Source: Prauserella_A sp040645195
GTDB lineage: Bacteria; Actinomycetota; Actinomycetes; Mycobacteriales; Pseudonocardiaceae
Assembly (NCBI RefSeq): GCF_040645195.1
Contig: NZ_JBEYXW010000018.1
Location: 80,875-144,874, forward strand
DNA length: 64,000 bases
Direction of reading: 5' to 3'
Part shown: in pieces, positions 1 to 7,548 of the stretch
How positions within the stretch are numbered: position 1 is the stretch's first letter
How the letters are laid out: each line of letters begins with the position of its first letter
Position numbers and translations under genes: made by a program
Notes under the pieces: generated by a model
What the model was told of the DNA's origin: nothing
The model's database searches: none
The model's input: only the letters and a program-made list of their open reading frames with translations

Positions 1-882
1 CTCGCCGGTAGCGCCGAAGTGGTAGTGCGAGTCGTACTTCGCCAGCCACGGCAGGAAGTCCTGCCGCCAGCGCCGCTCGAAGCCACGCGGCTGCCACTCG
101 AACGACTCCTGCCAGGTGCCGGTGAACTCGGTCGCCGAGTCCAGCACGAACCTCCCGGTGTGCTCGGGGAACTCCTGCGCATAGTGCGCCCCCAGCCACG
201 TGCCCGCCGAGTAGCCGACCCAGTTGATCGTGTCGCGGCCGAGCAGCACCCGCAGCAGGTCGAGGTCGTGAATGGTCTGGTACGTGTTGACCAACGGACC
301 GAGCTCGCCGGACTTGACCCGGCACGACTCCGCCGCGTACTTCGTGGCGTCCAGTATCAGGTCGAGGTTGTCCCGGCTGCGGTCACGTGGGTCGAGTGAG
401 TTGCCGGTGCCGATCGCTCCGCCGCAGGTGATGTTGGTGCTCTTGCCGGTACCGCGCGGGTCGAACCCGATGATCTCCTGGTGCGCGCGCAGCCGGTCCT
501 GGTCGCGCAGGCGTGCAGGGAAGCTGCGCCCCGGTGCGCCGGGACCACCCGGATTGGTGACGACGCTCGCCGTCGCCGGGCCCTCGGTCGCCGCCAGCCT
601 GCTCACCGCGATGGTGAGGTCCACACCTTCGTCCGGTCGGGTCCAGTCACGGGGCGTGCGGTAGCTGGCGCACTCGATGTTCTCCGCGCCCGATGGCATT
701 TCCGAGGGCAGCTCGTCGTCGGCACAGGGGTGCCAATCCAGTCGCTGACCTGCGTAGTGCTCGGGAATGCCCGCATCGGCCGACGGGTGAGGAGCCATCG
801 GCAGCGCCACGGCCGGTGCCACCCCGGCCAGCAACGTGCCTGCCACCGCCGGAACGAGCACGGCGAGGCGAATTCTTGTCAT
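1..882 (-). CDS. Secreted alpha/beta hydrolase, tripeptidyl-aminopeptidase type (3' end outside window)
   Basis: Only the first 294 codons are inside the window; the C-terminus, including the expected catalytic Asp and His, is cut off by the left edge. The ATG at 882 starts a signal peptide (M-T-R followed by a hydrophobic stretch ending near ALPMA). A mature chain follows with an oxyanion-type NPGGPGAPG loop near residue 103 and the nucleophile elbow GYSAG with Ser225. This is the layout of actinobacterial S33-family secreted peptidases (SlpD/SlpE, tripeptidyl aminopeptidase), which cleave short peptides from the N-terminus outside the cell. The family call is firm; the substrate is inferred from family. 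No partner gene is visible. Confidence 0.85.
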   Translation of the reverse strand, partial: MTRIRLAVLVPAVAGTLLAGVAPAVALPMAPHPSADAGIPEHYAGQRLDWHPCADDELPSEMPSGAENIECASYRTPRDWTRPDEGVDLTIAVSRLAATEGPATASVVTNPGGPGAPGRSFPARLRDQDRLRAHQEIIGFDPRGTGKSTNITCGGAIGTGNSLDPRDRSRDNLDLILDATKYAAESCRVKSGELGPLVNTYQTIHDLDLLRVLLGRDTINWVGYSAGTWLGAHYAQEFPEHTGRFVLDSATEFTGTWQESFEWQPRGFERRWRQDFLPWLAKYDSHYHFGATGE

Positions 883-954
883 GTCCACTGCCCCTTGATC
901 TTGATGTCGCGCCGACATTGAAGCGGCGAACGCGTGGCGAGGCAAGCTCGCCCG

Positions 955-1836
955 TCACCGGGGCAGTGGTGAGGTACCGATGCCGCGCAGCGGTGTGGTC
1001 ACCGGCTGGGCGGTCTCGGCATAGCAGGTGATGTTGTTGAAGCCGTGCTTCCAGTTCGCCTCGTCCGGCCAGCGCCACGAGGCGGCCACGTCGTCACGCG
1101 TGGCGCCGAGGTACTCGCGCAGTGCCGCCCGGCAGGCCGGCGCCGCCGTGGCGTCGAACTGCTGCTGGCTGGGGAAGGGCTGGTCCGGCGTCCCCATCCG
1201 AACGGCGCCGATCGCCTCGCCGGTGTGCGCACCGGTGCACGCCACCCGCTGTGGAAGCTCCTCAGAGGGCCGCACCGATGAGCAGATCTGGAACTCGTAG
1301 AGACCATCGCCTGCCAGGATGTTGCGGACCGAGCCGGTGCGGGACTCGGCCTCCCCGGCCACACTCAGCTGCGCGACTCCGCAGCGGTACCACCGGTTGC
1401 CGCTCTTCCATTCGTCGGCGCCGGCCCACAGCAACCACGCGCCGAGGGTGGTGGCGTCGTAGTTGGTGTTGCCGAGGAACATGGCGGCCGCCTCCCGGCA
1501 CTGCGGGAACGCCGCCGCGAACACCGCCGCGCGGTCCGGTGGCTCGGCAGGCAGGTCGGCACCGAAGGTGCCTGCCTTCGTGATCTCGACCGTGTGCGGC
1601 TGGGCGCAGTCCAGGGGCGTGAGGTCGTTGCCGTCCACGCATTGGCCTGGGCCGGCCAGCGCGGGTGCCGGCGGGTCGGCGGGAGCCGACCCGGCGTCCG
1701 GCGCGTTGGTGGTCGTTCCGGATTCCGCCGGTGTGGCAGTGCCGCTGACCTCGCTCGCGCACCCGGTCAGCGGCACGGCGGCCAGCAGCACGACCGCGAA
1801 CAGTACTCGCCAATGTCTCGACATCGGCCGTGACAT
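955..1836 (-). CDS. Septum-formation family lipoprotein
   Basis: A 293-residue lipoprotein. The ATG at 1836 is followed by a second in-frame ATG at 1824; both place a short basic N-terminus before a hydrophobic segment and the lipobox LTGC, so the mature protein should be lipid-anchored outside the membrane. A Thr/Ser/Pro/Ala-rich linker of about 40 residues follows. After it come two repeats of the septum-formation domain pattern, with conserved Cys and the CVDGNDLTPLDC and CTGAHTGEAIG segments. The open frame continues upstream to 2037, but that part is basic, lacks the lipobox context and runs into the promoter region of the divergent gene. The biochemical function of this family is unknown; the name comes from a domain annotation. 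Confidence 0.8.
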   Translation of the reverse strand: MSRPMSRHWRVLFAVVLLAAVPLTGCASEVSGTATPAESGTTTNAPDAGSAPADPPAPALAGPGQCVDGNDLTPLDCAQPHTVEITKAGTFGADLPAEPPDRAAVFAAAFPQCREAAAMFLGNTNYDATTLGAWLLWAGADEWKSGNRWYRCGVAQLSVAGEAESRTGSVRNILAGDGLYEFQICSSVRPSEELPQRVACTGAHTGEAIGAVRMGTPDQPFPSQQQFDATAAPACRAALREYLGATRDDVAASWRWPDEANWKHGFNNITCYAETAQPVTTPLRGIGTSPLPR

Positions 1837-1861
1837 TACCCAGTTCGTGTTCGGACGGCTT

Positions 1862-1889
1862 AAGGTCGACAACTCATGTTGTTGGTCAA
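1862..1889. promoter_or_regulatory. Motif pair shared with the 8.8 kb intergenic region
   Basis: AAGGTCGACAACT at 1862-1874 followed by GTTGGTCA at 1881-1888 lies between the septum-formation gene and the symporter pair. The same 13-mer (8808-8820) and the same 8-mer (8832-8839) recur in the same order before the glycerophosphodiesterase gene, with spacers of 6 and 11 bp. The two parts also form a loose inverted repeat (ACAAC...GTTG). A shared regulator site is possible but unproven. Confidence 0.3.
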
Positions 1890-1921
1890 CCACACACCGT
1901 GACGAGAGCTGGTGAAGTCCT

Positions 1922-2200
1922 ATGGCAGCGCCAACCGGCCGAAAGGGGACAGGGCTGCACTTCAGTCCCTGGAACCTGTTGCTCATCATTCCGTTCTGGA
2001 TCTTGCTGACTCCGCTGTTCAACCGGTCGGACCCCACGCTGTGGGGGATGCCGTTCTTCTACTGGTTCCAGTTCGTCGGGATCGCGATCGGTGTCACCTG
2101 CACGGTGGTGGTCTACTTCGCGACCAAGGACAGGCGCGCCGTTGCCCCGCTCAGCAGGCCCACCGACGTCGACGAGCTGGATGAGGGGAGCGCGCGGTGA
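1922..2200 (+). CDS. DUF3311 small membrane protein, symporter partner
   Basis: A 92-residue protein with two transmembrane helices (roughly residues 18-36 and 43-67) separated by the NRSDPTLWGMPFFYW loop typical of DUF3311. Its stop overlaps the next start by 4 bp (GTGA), so translation is coupled to the sodium/solute symporter. DUF3311 genes commonly sit directly before such symporters; in Corynebacterium glutamicum the equivalent small gene precedes the monocarboxylate carrier mctC. It probably serves as an accessory subunit or assembly factor, which is an inference from context. The ATG at 1922 lies in the upstream half of a region carrying the motif pair at 1862-1889. Confidence 0.85.
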   Translation: MAAPTGRKGTGLHFSPWNLLLIIPFWILLTPLFNRSDPTLWGMPFFYWFQFVGIAIGVTCTVVVYFATKDRRAVAPLSRPTDVDELDEGSAR

Positions 2201-3843
2201 GCGACCTGCAGGTACCTGAGCTGATCATCTTCTGTCTGCTCTTCCTTGTCGTCACAGTGCTCGGTTTCGTCGCCGCGCGCTGGCGGGCGGGGCAGACTCT
2301 CGACCATCTCGACGAGTGGGGGCTCGGCGGCCGCAAGTTCGGCTCCTGGATCACCTGGTTCCTCATTGGTGGTGACCTCTACACGGCGTACACGTTCGTC
2401 GCCGTCCCCGCACTGCTGTTCGGTGCGGGGGCGATGGGGTTCTTCGCGCTGCCGTACACGATCATCGCCTACCCGCTGGTGTTCCTGCCGTTGCTGCGGC
2501 TGTGGTCGGTGTCGCGGGCCCACGGCTACGTCACGCCCGCCGACTTCGTGCGCGGCCGGTACGGCTCGCCGCTGCTGGCCACGCTGATCGCGATCACAGG
2601 CATCGTGGCGACGATGCCCTACATCGCGCTGCAACTGGTGGGTCTCGAGGCCGTGCTGCGCTCGATGGGGCTCAACGCAGGCGGCTTCCTCGGCCACCTG
2701 CCGCTGCTGATCGCCTTCATCATCCTGGCGGTCTACACCTACCAGTCCGGGCTGCGTGCCCCCGCGCTGATCGCGTTCGTCAAGGATCTGCTGATCTATG
2801 TGGTGATCCTGGTCGCGGTGATCTACCTGCCGGTCAGGCTGGGCGGGTGGGACTCGATCTTCACCGCGGCTGAGCAGAAGTTCGCCGAAACACCGTCACC
2901 GAATGACGGCGTGCTGCTCAACTCCAACAACCAGCTGCAGTACGCGACGCTGGCGCTGGGTTCGGCACTCGCGCTGTTCCTGTACCCGCACTCGGTCACC
3001 GGCGTGCTCGCCTCGCGTGGTCGCAACGTGCTCAAGCGGAACATGTCGGCGCTGCCGGCGTACTCGCTGCTGCTGGGTCTGCTGGCGCTGCTCGGCTTCG
3101 CCGCGATCGCTGCGGGGACCGAGCCGCTCATCAACCAGGCGACCGGCAACCCGGACACCAACACCATCGTCCCGCAGCTCTTCCATAACGAGTTCCCGGC
3201 GTGGTTCGCGGGCATCGCGTTCGCCGCGATCGGGATCGGCGCGCTCGTGCCTGCGGCGATCATGTCAATTGCCGCGGCGAACCTGTGGACCCGCAACATC
3301 TACAAGGAGTTCTTCAAGCGCAACGCCACGCCTGCGGAGGAGGCACGGCAGGCCAAGTTCGCGTCGCTGATCGTGAAGTTCGGTGCGGTGGCGTTCATCC
3401 TGTTCATCGACCCGCAGTTCTCGATCGATCTGCAGCTGATCGGTGGCGTGATGATCCTGCAGACGCTCCCGGCGGTCGCGATCGCGCTCTACACCCGGTG
3501 GTTGCACCGGTGGGGTCTGGTCGCCGGGTGGATCGTCGGCATGTTCTGGGGAATGCTGCTGCTCTACAACATCCCGAACCCGGCGACAGGGCGGGCCCAC
3601 TTCGGCGGGTCGGCGCTCGCGCTGGACAAGCTGAACATCTTCGGCTGGCAGCCGTTCGCGGGTTCGACGGTGCAGATCTACGTCGGGATCGTCGCGCTGA
3701 TCGCGAACCTGCTGGTCGCGGTCGTCGTGACGCTGATCGCGCGTGGCGTCAAGGCGTTCAACGGCACGGACACCACCGAGGACGCCGACTACCACGTGGA
3801 CGAGGGTGACGAGAACCTGCGGCCGGTGGCCGCCGGGCACTGA
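2197..3843 (+). CDS. Sodium:solute symporter (SSS family), likely monocarboxylate uptake
   Basis: A 548-residue integral membrane protein with about 13 hydrophobic helices, starting at GTG in a GTGA overlap with the DUF3311 gene. The N-terminal region has the SSS-typical segment LGGRKFGSWITWFLIGGDLYTAYTF (positions split across the first two helices), and a later GIGALVPAAIMSIAAANLWTRNIYK stretch is characteristic of the family. The gene pair matches the arrangement of mctC of C. glutamicum, which imports pyruvate, acetate and propionate with sodium or proton coupling. Substrate assignment is inferred from this arrangement. The C-terminal 30 residues are acidic and cytoplasmic. It ends 15 bp before the convergent sigma-factor gene. 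Confidence 0.9.
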   Translation: MSDLQVPELIIFCLLFLVVTVLGFVAARWRAGQTLDHLDEWGLGGRKFGSWITWFLIGGDLYTAYTFVAVPALLFGAGAMGFFALPYTIIAYPLVFLPLLRLWSVSRAHGYVTPADFVRGRYGSPLLATLIAITGIVATMPYIALQLVGLEAVLRSMGLNAGGFLGHLPLLIAFIILAVYTYQSGLRAPALIAFVKDLLIYVVILVAVIYLPVRLGGWDSIFTAAEQKFAETPSPNDGVLLNSNNQLQYATLALGSALALFLYPHSVTGVLASRGRNVLKRNMSALPAYSLLLGLLALLGFAAIAAGTEPLINQATGNPDTNTIVPQLFHNEFPAWFAGIAFAAIGIGALVPAAIMSIAAANLWTRNIYKEFFKRNATPAEEARQAKFASLIVKFGAVAFILFIDPQFSIDLQLIGGVMILQTLPAVAIALYTRWLHRWGLVAGWIVGMFWGMLLLYNIPNPATGRAHFGGSALALDKLNIFGWQPFAGSTVQIYVGIVALIANLLVAVVVTLIARGVKAFNGTDTTEDADYHVDEGDENLRPVAAGH

Positions 3844-3857
3844 GCTCGCTTGGCCGC

Positions 3858-5081
3858 TCAACCTGCGCATTCGGCCAGCCGGCGGCGCAGGAACCGCTGT
3901 TGCGCTTCCGAGCCCGGCAGGGCCAGTGCCGCCCGGTAGTACGCGGCGGCTCTGCCGGGTTCCCCCGCCCGCAGCCACAATGCGCCGAGCGCGGCCGGCA
4001 GTGGCCGGTACCCGGCGAGCCGTTCGTCGTTCTCCAGCCGCTCCAGCTCGGCGATCCCCGCCGCGGGCCCCTGCACCATCGCCAGCGCGATCGCCCGGTT
4101 GAGCCAGGTGACCGGTGACGGGCGCAACGCGGCGAGCTGGTCGTAGAGCTGCAGAATCCGTGGCCAGTCCGTCTGTTCCGGTCCCTCGCTCGCCACATGG
4201 CACAGCGCGATCGCCGCCTCCACGTGGTAGGCGGACAACTCGGAGCCGGTGCAGGCCGCCGCGAACGTCCGGGTGCCCTCGGCGATGAGTGCACTGTCCC
4301 AGCGGGAGCGGTCCTGCTCGGCGAGCAGCAACACCTCGCCCTCGTCGTCGACGCGGGCCGGCAACCGGCTCGCCTGCAACAGCAGCAGCGCGACCAGCGC
4401 CCGCGCCCGTGGCAGGTCGGTGCGGAGGTCGGCGAGCAGCAGCCTGCCAAGCCGGATGGCCTCACCGCACAGCTCACGGCGCACCGCGGCATCACCGGTC
4501 GTGCTGTCGTAGCCCTCGCTGAACAGCAGGTACAGCACAGCGAGCACGCTGTCCACCCGCTCGGCGAGTGCCGCGGCGGGCGGTAGCTCCAGTGACTCGC
4601 GGCTGCGCAGCCACCGCTTCGCCCGCGCCAGCCGCTGTGTGACGGCACCCGGACTGGTCAACATCGCCGCCGCGATCTCCTGCACACCGAGCCCGCCGAC
4701 GGTTTTCAAGGTGAGTGTCACCTGCGAGGTCTGGGGCAGCTCCGGATGGCAACAGAGCAGCATCATCGCCAGCTCGGCGTCCCGGCCGGGAGACTGGGTG
4801 TCGGGATCCAGCTCCGCCAGTAACGGCAGCTTCGCCCGTAGCGTCTGCTCCCGGCGTACCAGGTCGATCGCCCGGTTGCGTGCTGCGCGGAACAGCCAGC
4901 CCCGGGGGTTGTCCGGGACGCCGTTGTGCGGCCAGGTGCGCAATGCCTGCTCGAACGCGTCGGCCAGCGCCTCCTCGGCGAGGTCGAGCCGTGCGGGCCC
5001 GAGCCGGCTGGCCAGCGTGGCGATGATCTGCCCGGCGCTGTGCCGGAACAGATGCTCTACCACGCCGGCCGATTCGGTCAT
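3858..5081 (-). CDS. ECF42-type RNA polymerase sigma factor with TPR-like C-terminal extension
   Basis: A 407-residue sigma factor, twice the length of a normal ECF sigma. Region 2 is seen around residues 34-80 (AEEALADAFEQAL, NPRGWLFRAARNRAID) and region 4 around 118-158 (VQEIAAAMLTSPGAVTQRLARAK). The remaining ~240 residues form an alpha-helical DUF6596/tetratricopeptide-like extension ending in short A-A-L-x-L repeats. The upstream gene encodes a YCII/DGPF protein whose stop codon is one base away from this ATG, the hallmark pairing of group ECF42. In this group no classical anti-sigma factor is known and the extension is thought to regulate activity. No anti-sigma gene is present here. 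Confidence 0.9.
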   Translation of the reverse strand: MTESAGVVEHLFRHSAGQIIATLASRLGPARLDLAEEALADAFEQALRTWPHNGVPDNPRGWLFRAARNRAIDLVRREQTLRAKLPLLAELDPDTQSPGRDAELAMMLLCCHPELPQTSQVTLTLKTVGGLGVQEIAAAMLTSPGAVTQRLARAKRWLRSRESLELPPAAALAERVDSVLAVLYLLFSEGYDSTTGDAAVRRELCGEAIRLGRLLLADLRTDLPRARALVALLLLQASRLPARVDDEGEVLLLAEQDRSRWDSALIAEGTRTFAAACTGSELSAYHVEAAIALCHVASEGPEQTDWPRILQLYDQLAALRPSPVTWLNRAIALAMVQGPAAGIAELERLENDERLAGYRPLPAALGALWLRAGEPGRAAAYYRAALALPGSEAQQRFLRRRLAECAG

Positions 5082-5082
5082 G

Positions 5083-5442
5083 TCACGGCTCGCAGCCGTT
5101 GTCCCCGAGCTTGCGCACCTCGATCGGGCCGAAGTTCAGGTGTGGGTGGGTGCCGAACATCTTTTCGGCCTCGTCCAGATCGCCGGCCTCGATCACGATG
5201 ACCCCGCCGACGACCTCGGTCGCCTCCGTGTGTGGCCCGTCGGCCGAGGTCAGCACGTTGTCGGCCAACCTGACCACCCGGCTGTTGCTCGTCGACAGCC
5301 CGCCGCTGAACACGAGCTTGCCCGCCCGTTCCAGGTCCGCGCTCCAACCGAAGTAGGCCTCGAGTGTCCGCTGTGCCTCGTCGGGGCTCTGGTGTGCGTT
5401 GGAGTCCTCGACGTGGCGAAGCAGACCGACGTACTGGGGCAT
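5083..5442 (-). CDS. YCII-related (DGPF) protein, ECF42 partner
   Basis: A 119-residue single-domain YCII protein with a dimeric ferredoxin-like alpha/beta fold predicted from family. The ATG at 5442 is preceded by a strong GGGAGGG ribosome-binding site; the frame stays open upstream to 5505 but that part has no such site. DGPF proteins are the usual targets and operon partners of ECF42 sigma factors, although their biochemical role is not settled. The stop codon (5083-5085) and the sigma start (5079-5081) are separated by one base, so the two are expected to be co-translated. The divergent AhpD-like gene starts 77 bp away. Confidence 0.85.
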   Translation of the reverse strand: MPQYVGLLRHVEDSNAHQSPDEAQRTLEAYFGWSADLERAGKLVFSGGLSTSNSRVVRLADNVLTSADGPHTEATEVVGGVIVIEAGDLDEAEKMFGTHPHLNFGPIEVRKLGDNGCEP

Positions 5443-5519
5443 GGTGTCCCTCCCTTTCTCGATGGTCACCCGGCAGACGAACGAGGACAGCCGAAACTGA
5501 CACAACTAGCGTGACATCC

Positions 5520-6086
5520 ATGACGGACACAGTGAGCAGATTCGGCGTCGTCGAACCGGAGGAACTGCCTGACGACCTGCGTGTGCGCATCGGCGAGATC
5601 GCGGAGAAGTCGGGTTTCGTGCCGAACATCTTCCGCGCGCTGGGGCACCGTCCGGACGAGCTGCGGGCCTTCCTCGACTATCACGACGCGTTGATGAACC
5701 GGGCCGAGGGACTGAGCAAGGCCGAGCGTGAGCTGGTGGTCGTCGCGACCTCGGGAGCCAACCACTGCACGTACTGCGTCGTGGCGCACGGCGCGATCCT
5801 GCGGATCCGGGCGAAGGACGGTGAGCTCGCCGATCGCGTGTCCAGCAACCCCTGGCAGGCCGAGCTGGACGACCGGCAGCGAGCGATCGTCGACCTCGCG
5901 CTCACGCTGGCGCAGGACTCCGCGAAGTTCGGCGAGCAGCAGCTCGCCGCCGCGCGGGCTGCGGGCCTGACCGACGACGAGATCTGGGACGTCGGCGCGA
6001 TCACCGCACTGTTCGCGATGTCGAACCGTCTGGCCCACCTGACGGCGCTGCGGCCGAATGCCGAGTTCTACACGATGGGCCGCTGA
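5520..6086 (+). CDS. AhpD-like peroxidase-related enzyme (carboxymuconolactone decarboxylase fold)
   Basis: A 188-residue all-helical protein of the alkylhydroperoxidase AhpD-like family. Residues around 78-88 give HCTYCVVAH, the CxxC plus His motif that carries out thiol peroxidase or disulfide chemistry in AhpD. PNIFRALGHRPDELRAF at the N-terminus is typical of the uncharacterised peroxidase-related subfamily. An in-frame GTG nine bases upstream (5511) is an alternative start. It is divergent from the YCII/ECF42 pair, so the 77-bp gap carries both promoters and it may belong to the same stress response. That link is inferred from position only. Confidence 0.85.
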   Translation: MTDTVSRFGVVEPEELPDDLRVRIGEIAEKSGFVPNIFRALGHRPDELRAFLDYHDALMNRAEGLSKAERELVVVATSGANHCTYCVVAHGAILRIRAKDGELADRVSSNPWQAELDDRQRAIVDLALTLAQDSAKFGEQQLAAARAAGLTDDEIWDVGAITALFAMSNRLAHLTALRPNAEFYTMGR

Positions 6087-6089
6087 CTT

Positions 6090-7013
6090 CTACAGCTCTC
6101 GCCGCCACACCTCGGCCACCAGTTCCTGGCCCCAGCTGTGGTGCGGCTCGCTGCCTGCCGGCGTGAACCGGGCGCGCTGGTAGATGTTCCTGGCAGCGGT
6201 CAGGTTGCTCTGTGTCCACAGCTCCATGGCCCGGTAGCCCGACCGGCGCGCGAACTCGACGCATTCGGACACCAGTCGCCTGCCGACACCGAAACCGCGG
6301 GCACGGGGTTCGACCAGCAGCAGCCGCAGCTTCGCGGTGTCGGCGTCGTTGCCCCGCACGCAGAACACCGAACCGACCGGCTCACCGTCGAGCTCGGCGA
6401 TCCAGCCCGCTTGGCCGGGGCTGCCTTCGGCGGCCACGTAGTCGGCGATGATCCCGGCGACGAGCCCCTCGAACGCTGGACCGAAGCCGTACTCCTTGGC
6501 GTAGAGCGCGCCGTGTCGCTGGACGACCCATCCGTAGTCGCCGGGGCGGGGTGGCCGCAGCACGAGGACGGGATCGCGCCGGTGCTCGTCGAGCAGGCCG
6601 GTGATCGTCTGCATGGCGGCGAGCAGCCGGTGCTGTTCGATCTCCGGCAGTGTGGCGAGCAGTTCGCCGATCTGGGTGTTGGTGCGTTCTTCGAGAGCGC
6701 TCTGGGCGGCGCGTCCATCCTCGGTCAGGCCCACGATGTGTCGCCGCGCGTCGCTGGGCGCCGGGCTTCGCACCACGAGCCCGCGGTTTTCGAGCCGGCC
6801 CAGCAACCGGCTGGCGTATCCCGGGTCCAGGGCCAGCCGCTTGCGCAGCTCGGGCACCTCACCGACATCGTGCTGGGCGAGTTCGTAGAGCACCCGGGCT
6901 TCGCCGAGTGAGTACGAGGTTCCGACGAGCCCTTCGTCGAGGACGCCGATCACTCGCGTGTACAGGCGGTTGAAGGCGCGGACACCGGAGATCCGCTCGG
7001 ACAGCTCCATCAT
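6090..7013 (-). CDS. MarR-type regulator fused to GNAT acetyltransferase
   Basis: A 307-residue fusion. Residues 1-145 form a MarR winged helix (recognition region LDPGYASRLLGRLENRGLVV at 62-81 and wing SPAPSDARRHIVGLTEDG). Residues 150-307 form a GNAT domain with the acetyl-CoA loop motif RARGFGVGRRL at 237-247. Such HTH-GNAT fusions are widespread in bacteria and their acetylation substrates are mostly unknown. Two consecutive ATG codons (7013 and 7010) follow a GGGG ribosome-binding site. A perfect 17-bp palindrome lies 19 bp upstream of the start and a further copy of its half-site overlaps the start codon itself, pointing to autoregulation. It converges on the AhpD-like gene with a 3-bp gap. 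Confidence 0.9.
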   Translation of the reverse strand: MMELSERISGVRAFNRLYTRVIGVLDEGLVGTSYSLGEARVLYELAQHDVGEVPELRKRLALDPGYASRLLGRLENRGLVVRSPAPSDARRHIVGLTEDGRAAQSALEERTNTQIGELLATLPEIEQHRLLAAMQTITGLLDEHRRDPVLVLRPPRPGDYGWVVQRHGALYAKEYGFGPAFEGLVAGIIADYVAAEGSPGQAGWIAELDGEPVGSVFCVRGNDADTAKLRLLLVEPRARGFGVGRRLVSECVEFARRSGYRAMELWTQSNLTAARNIYQRARFTPAGSEPHHSWGQELVAEVWRREL

Positions 7014-7048
7014 TGACTACCCCAACGTATTCATTGACTTAGTCAATG
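7011..7048 (-). promoter_or_regulatory. MarR-type operator with an extra half-site on the start codon
   Basis: CATTGACT-T-AGTCAATG (7032-7048) is a perfect palindrome with 8-bp arms. A third half-site, CATTGACT at 7011-7018, covers the start codon of the MarR-GNAT gene, with 21 bp between equivalent positions of neighbouring half-sites, i.e. two helical turns. Size and placement fit a MarR-dimer operator, so autorepression is the likely mode. Confidence 0.75.
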
Positions 7049-7076
7049 TTAGCTGTCGGGGCCTGAAAATTGGAAA

Positions 7077-7119
7077 CCCCGTGATGCTGCCAGGTCGGGG
7101 GTCCGCCAGCATCACGGGG
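7077..7119 (-). terminator. Rho-independent terminator of the 53-residue gene
   Basis: Arms CCCCGTGATGCTG (7077-7089) and CAGCATCACGGGG (7107-7119) pair perfectly over 13 bp with a 17-nt loop. On the minus strand the stem is followed by a T-rich tract (TTTCCAATTTTC), which fits termination of the gene at 7181-7342 before the MarR-GNAT promoter. Confidence 0.8.
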
Positions 7120-7180
7120 TCATGAGAGGTATCGACCGCGCCTTCGGCGGCGTTACACCTCTATCTGATTGTAACTTGAG

Positions 7181-7342
7181 TCACACGCGGGGCGGCTGCT
7201 CGCGGCGCGGGCGTGTCTGCGCGATCGCGATCAGCTCCTGGCGAACGGTCGCGGTGGCCGCGTTGTCGATCGCTCGGTTGATGGCACGGCGGGTGCGGGT
7301 TTCGGCACGACGGGCACGGAGTCGGGCAGCGATGTTGTTCAT
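7181..7342 (-). CDS. Small basic helical protein, 53 residues, unknown function
   Basis: The frame from ATG 7342 encodes a 53-residue protein with many Arg and Ala residues (IAARLRARRAETRTRRAINR near the N-terminus, RQELIAIAQTRPRR near the C-terminus), predicted to be mostly helical with no membrane segment. The frame is open far upstream, but that part is antisense to the AAA+ ATPase gene and is not coding-like. The gene is flanked by an A/T-rich leader on its 5' side (7385-7460, unusual for this genome) and a strong terminator on its 3' side, so it is a self-contained transcription unit. I recall similar short proteins in other Pseudonocardiaceae but cannot name a family. A nucleic-acid-binding role would fit the charge, as speculation. 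Confidence 0.6.
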   Translation of the reverse strand: MNNIAARLRARRAETRTRRAINRAIDNAATATVRQELIAIAQTRPRREQPPRV

Positions 7343-7548
7343 TGGCTCTGCAGCATCCCCTTGGGGGTCTCGTTGGCTTGCCTTTCCCTCCAAGTATGTA
7401 CCTTTTTTCACAAAGTTGCCACTCGATTGTCCGGTGAGATGGCTTACGTAACGAAAGATCGTTGGCAGACGATTACTTCTTCCGACGAGCATCCAGGCTA
7501 GAGGCTTATCGGGTCGTCTAGAACTGACTGTAGAGAGCCCTAGCGACG

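Noticed and set aside
1837..2037. N-terminal extension of the septum-formation lipoprotein
   Set aside because: It would place the lipobox about 85 residues inside the protein and overlaps the divergent DUF3311 gene.
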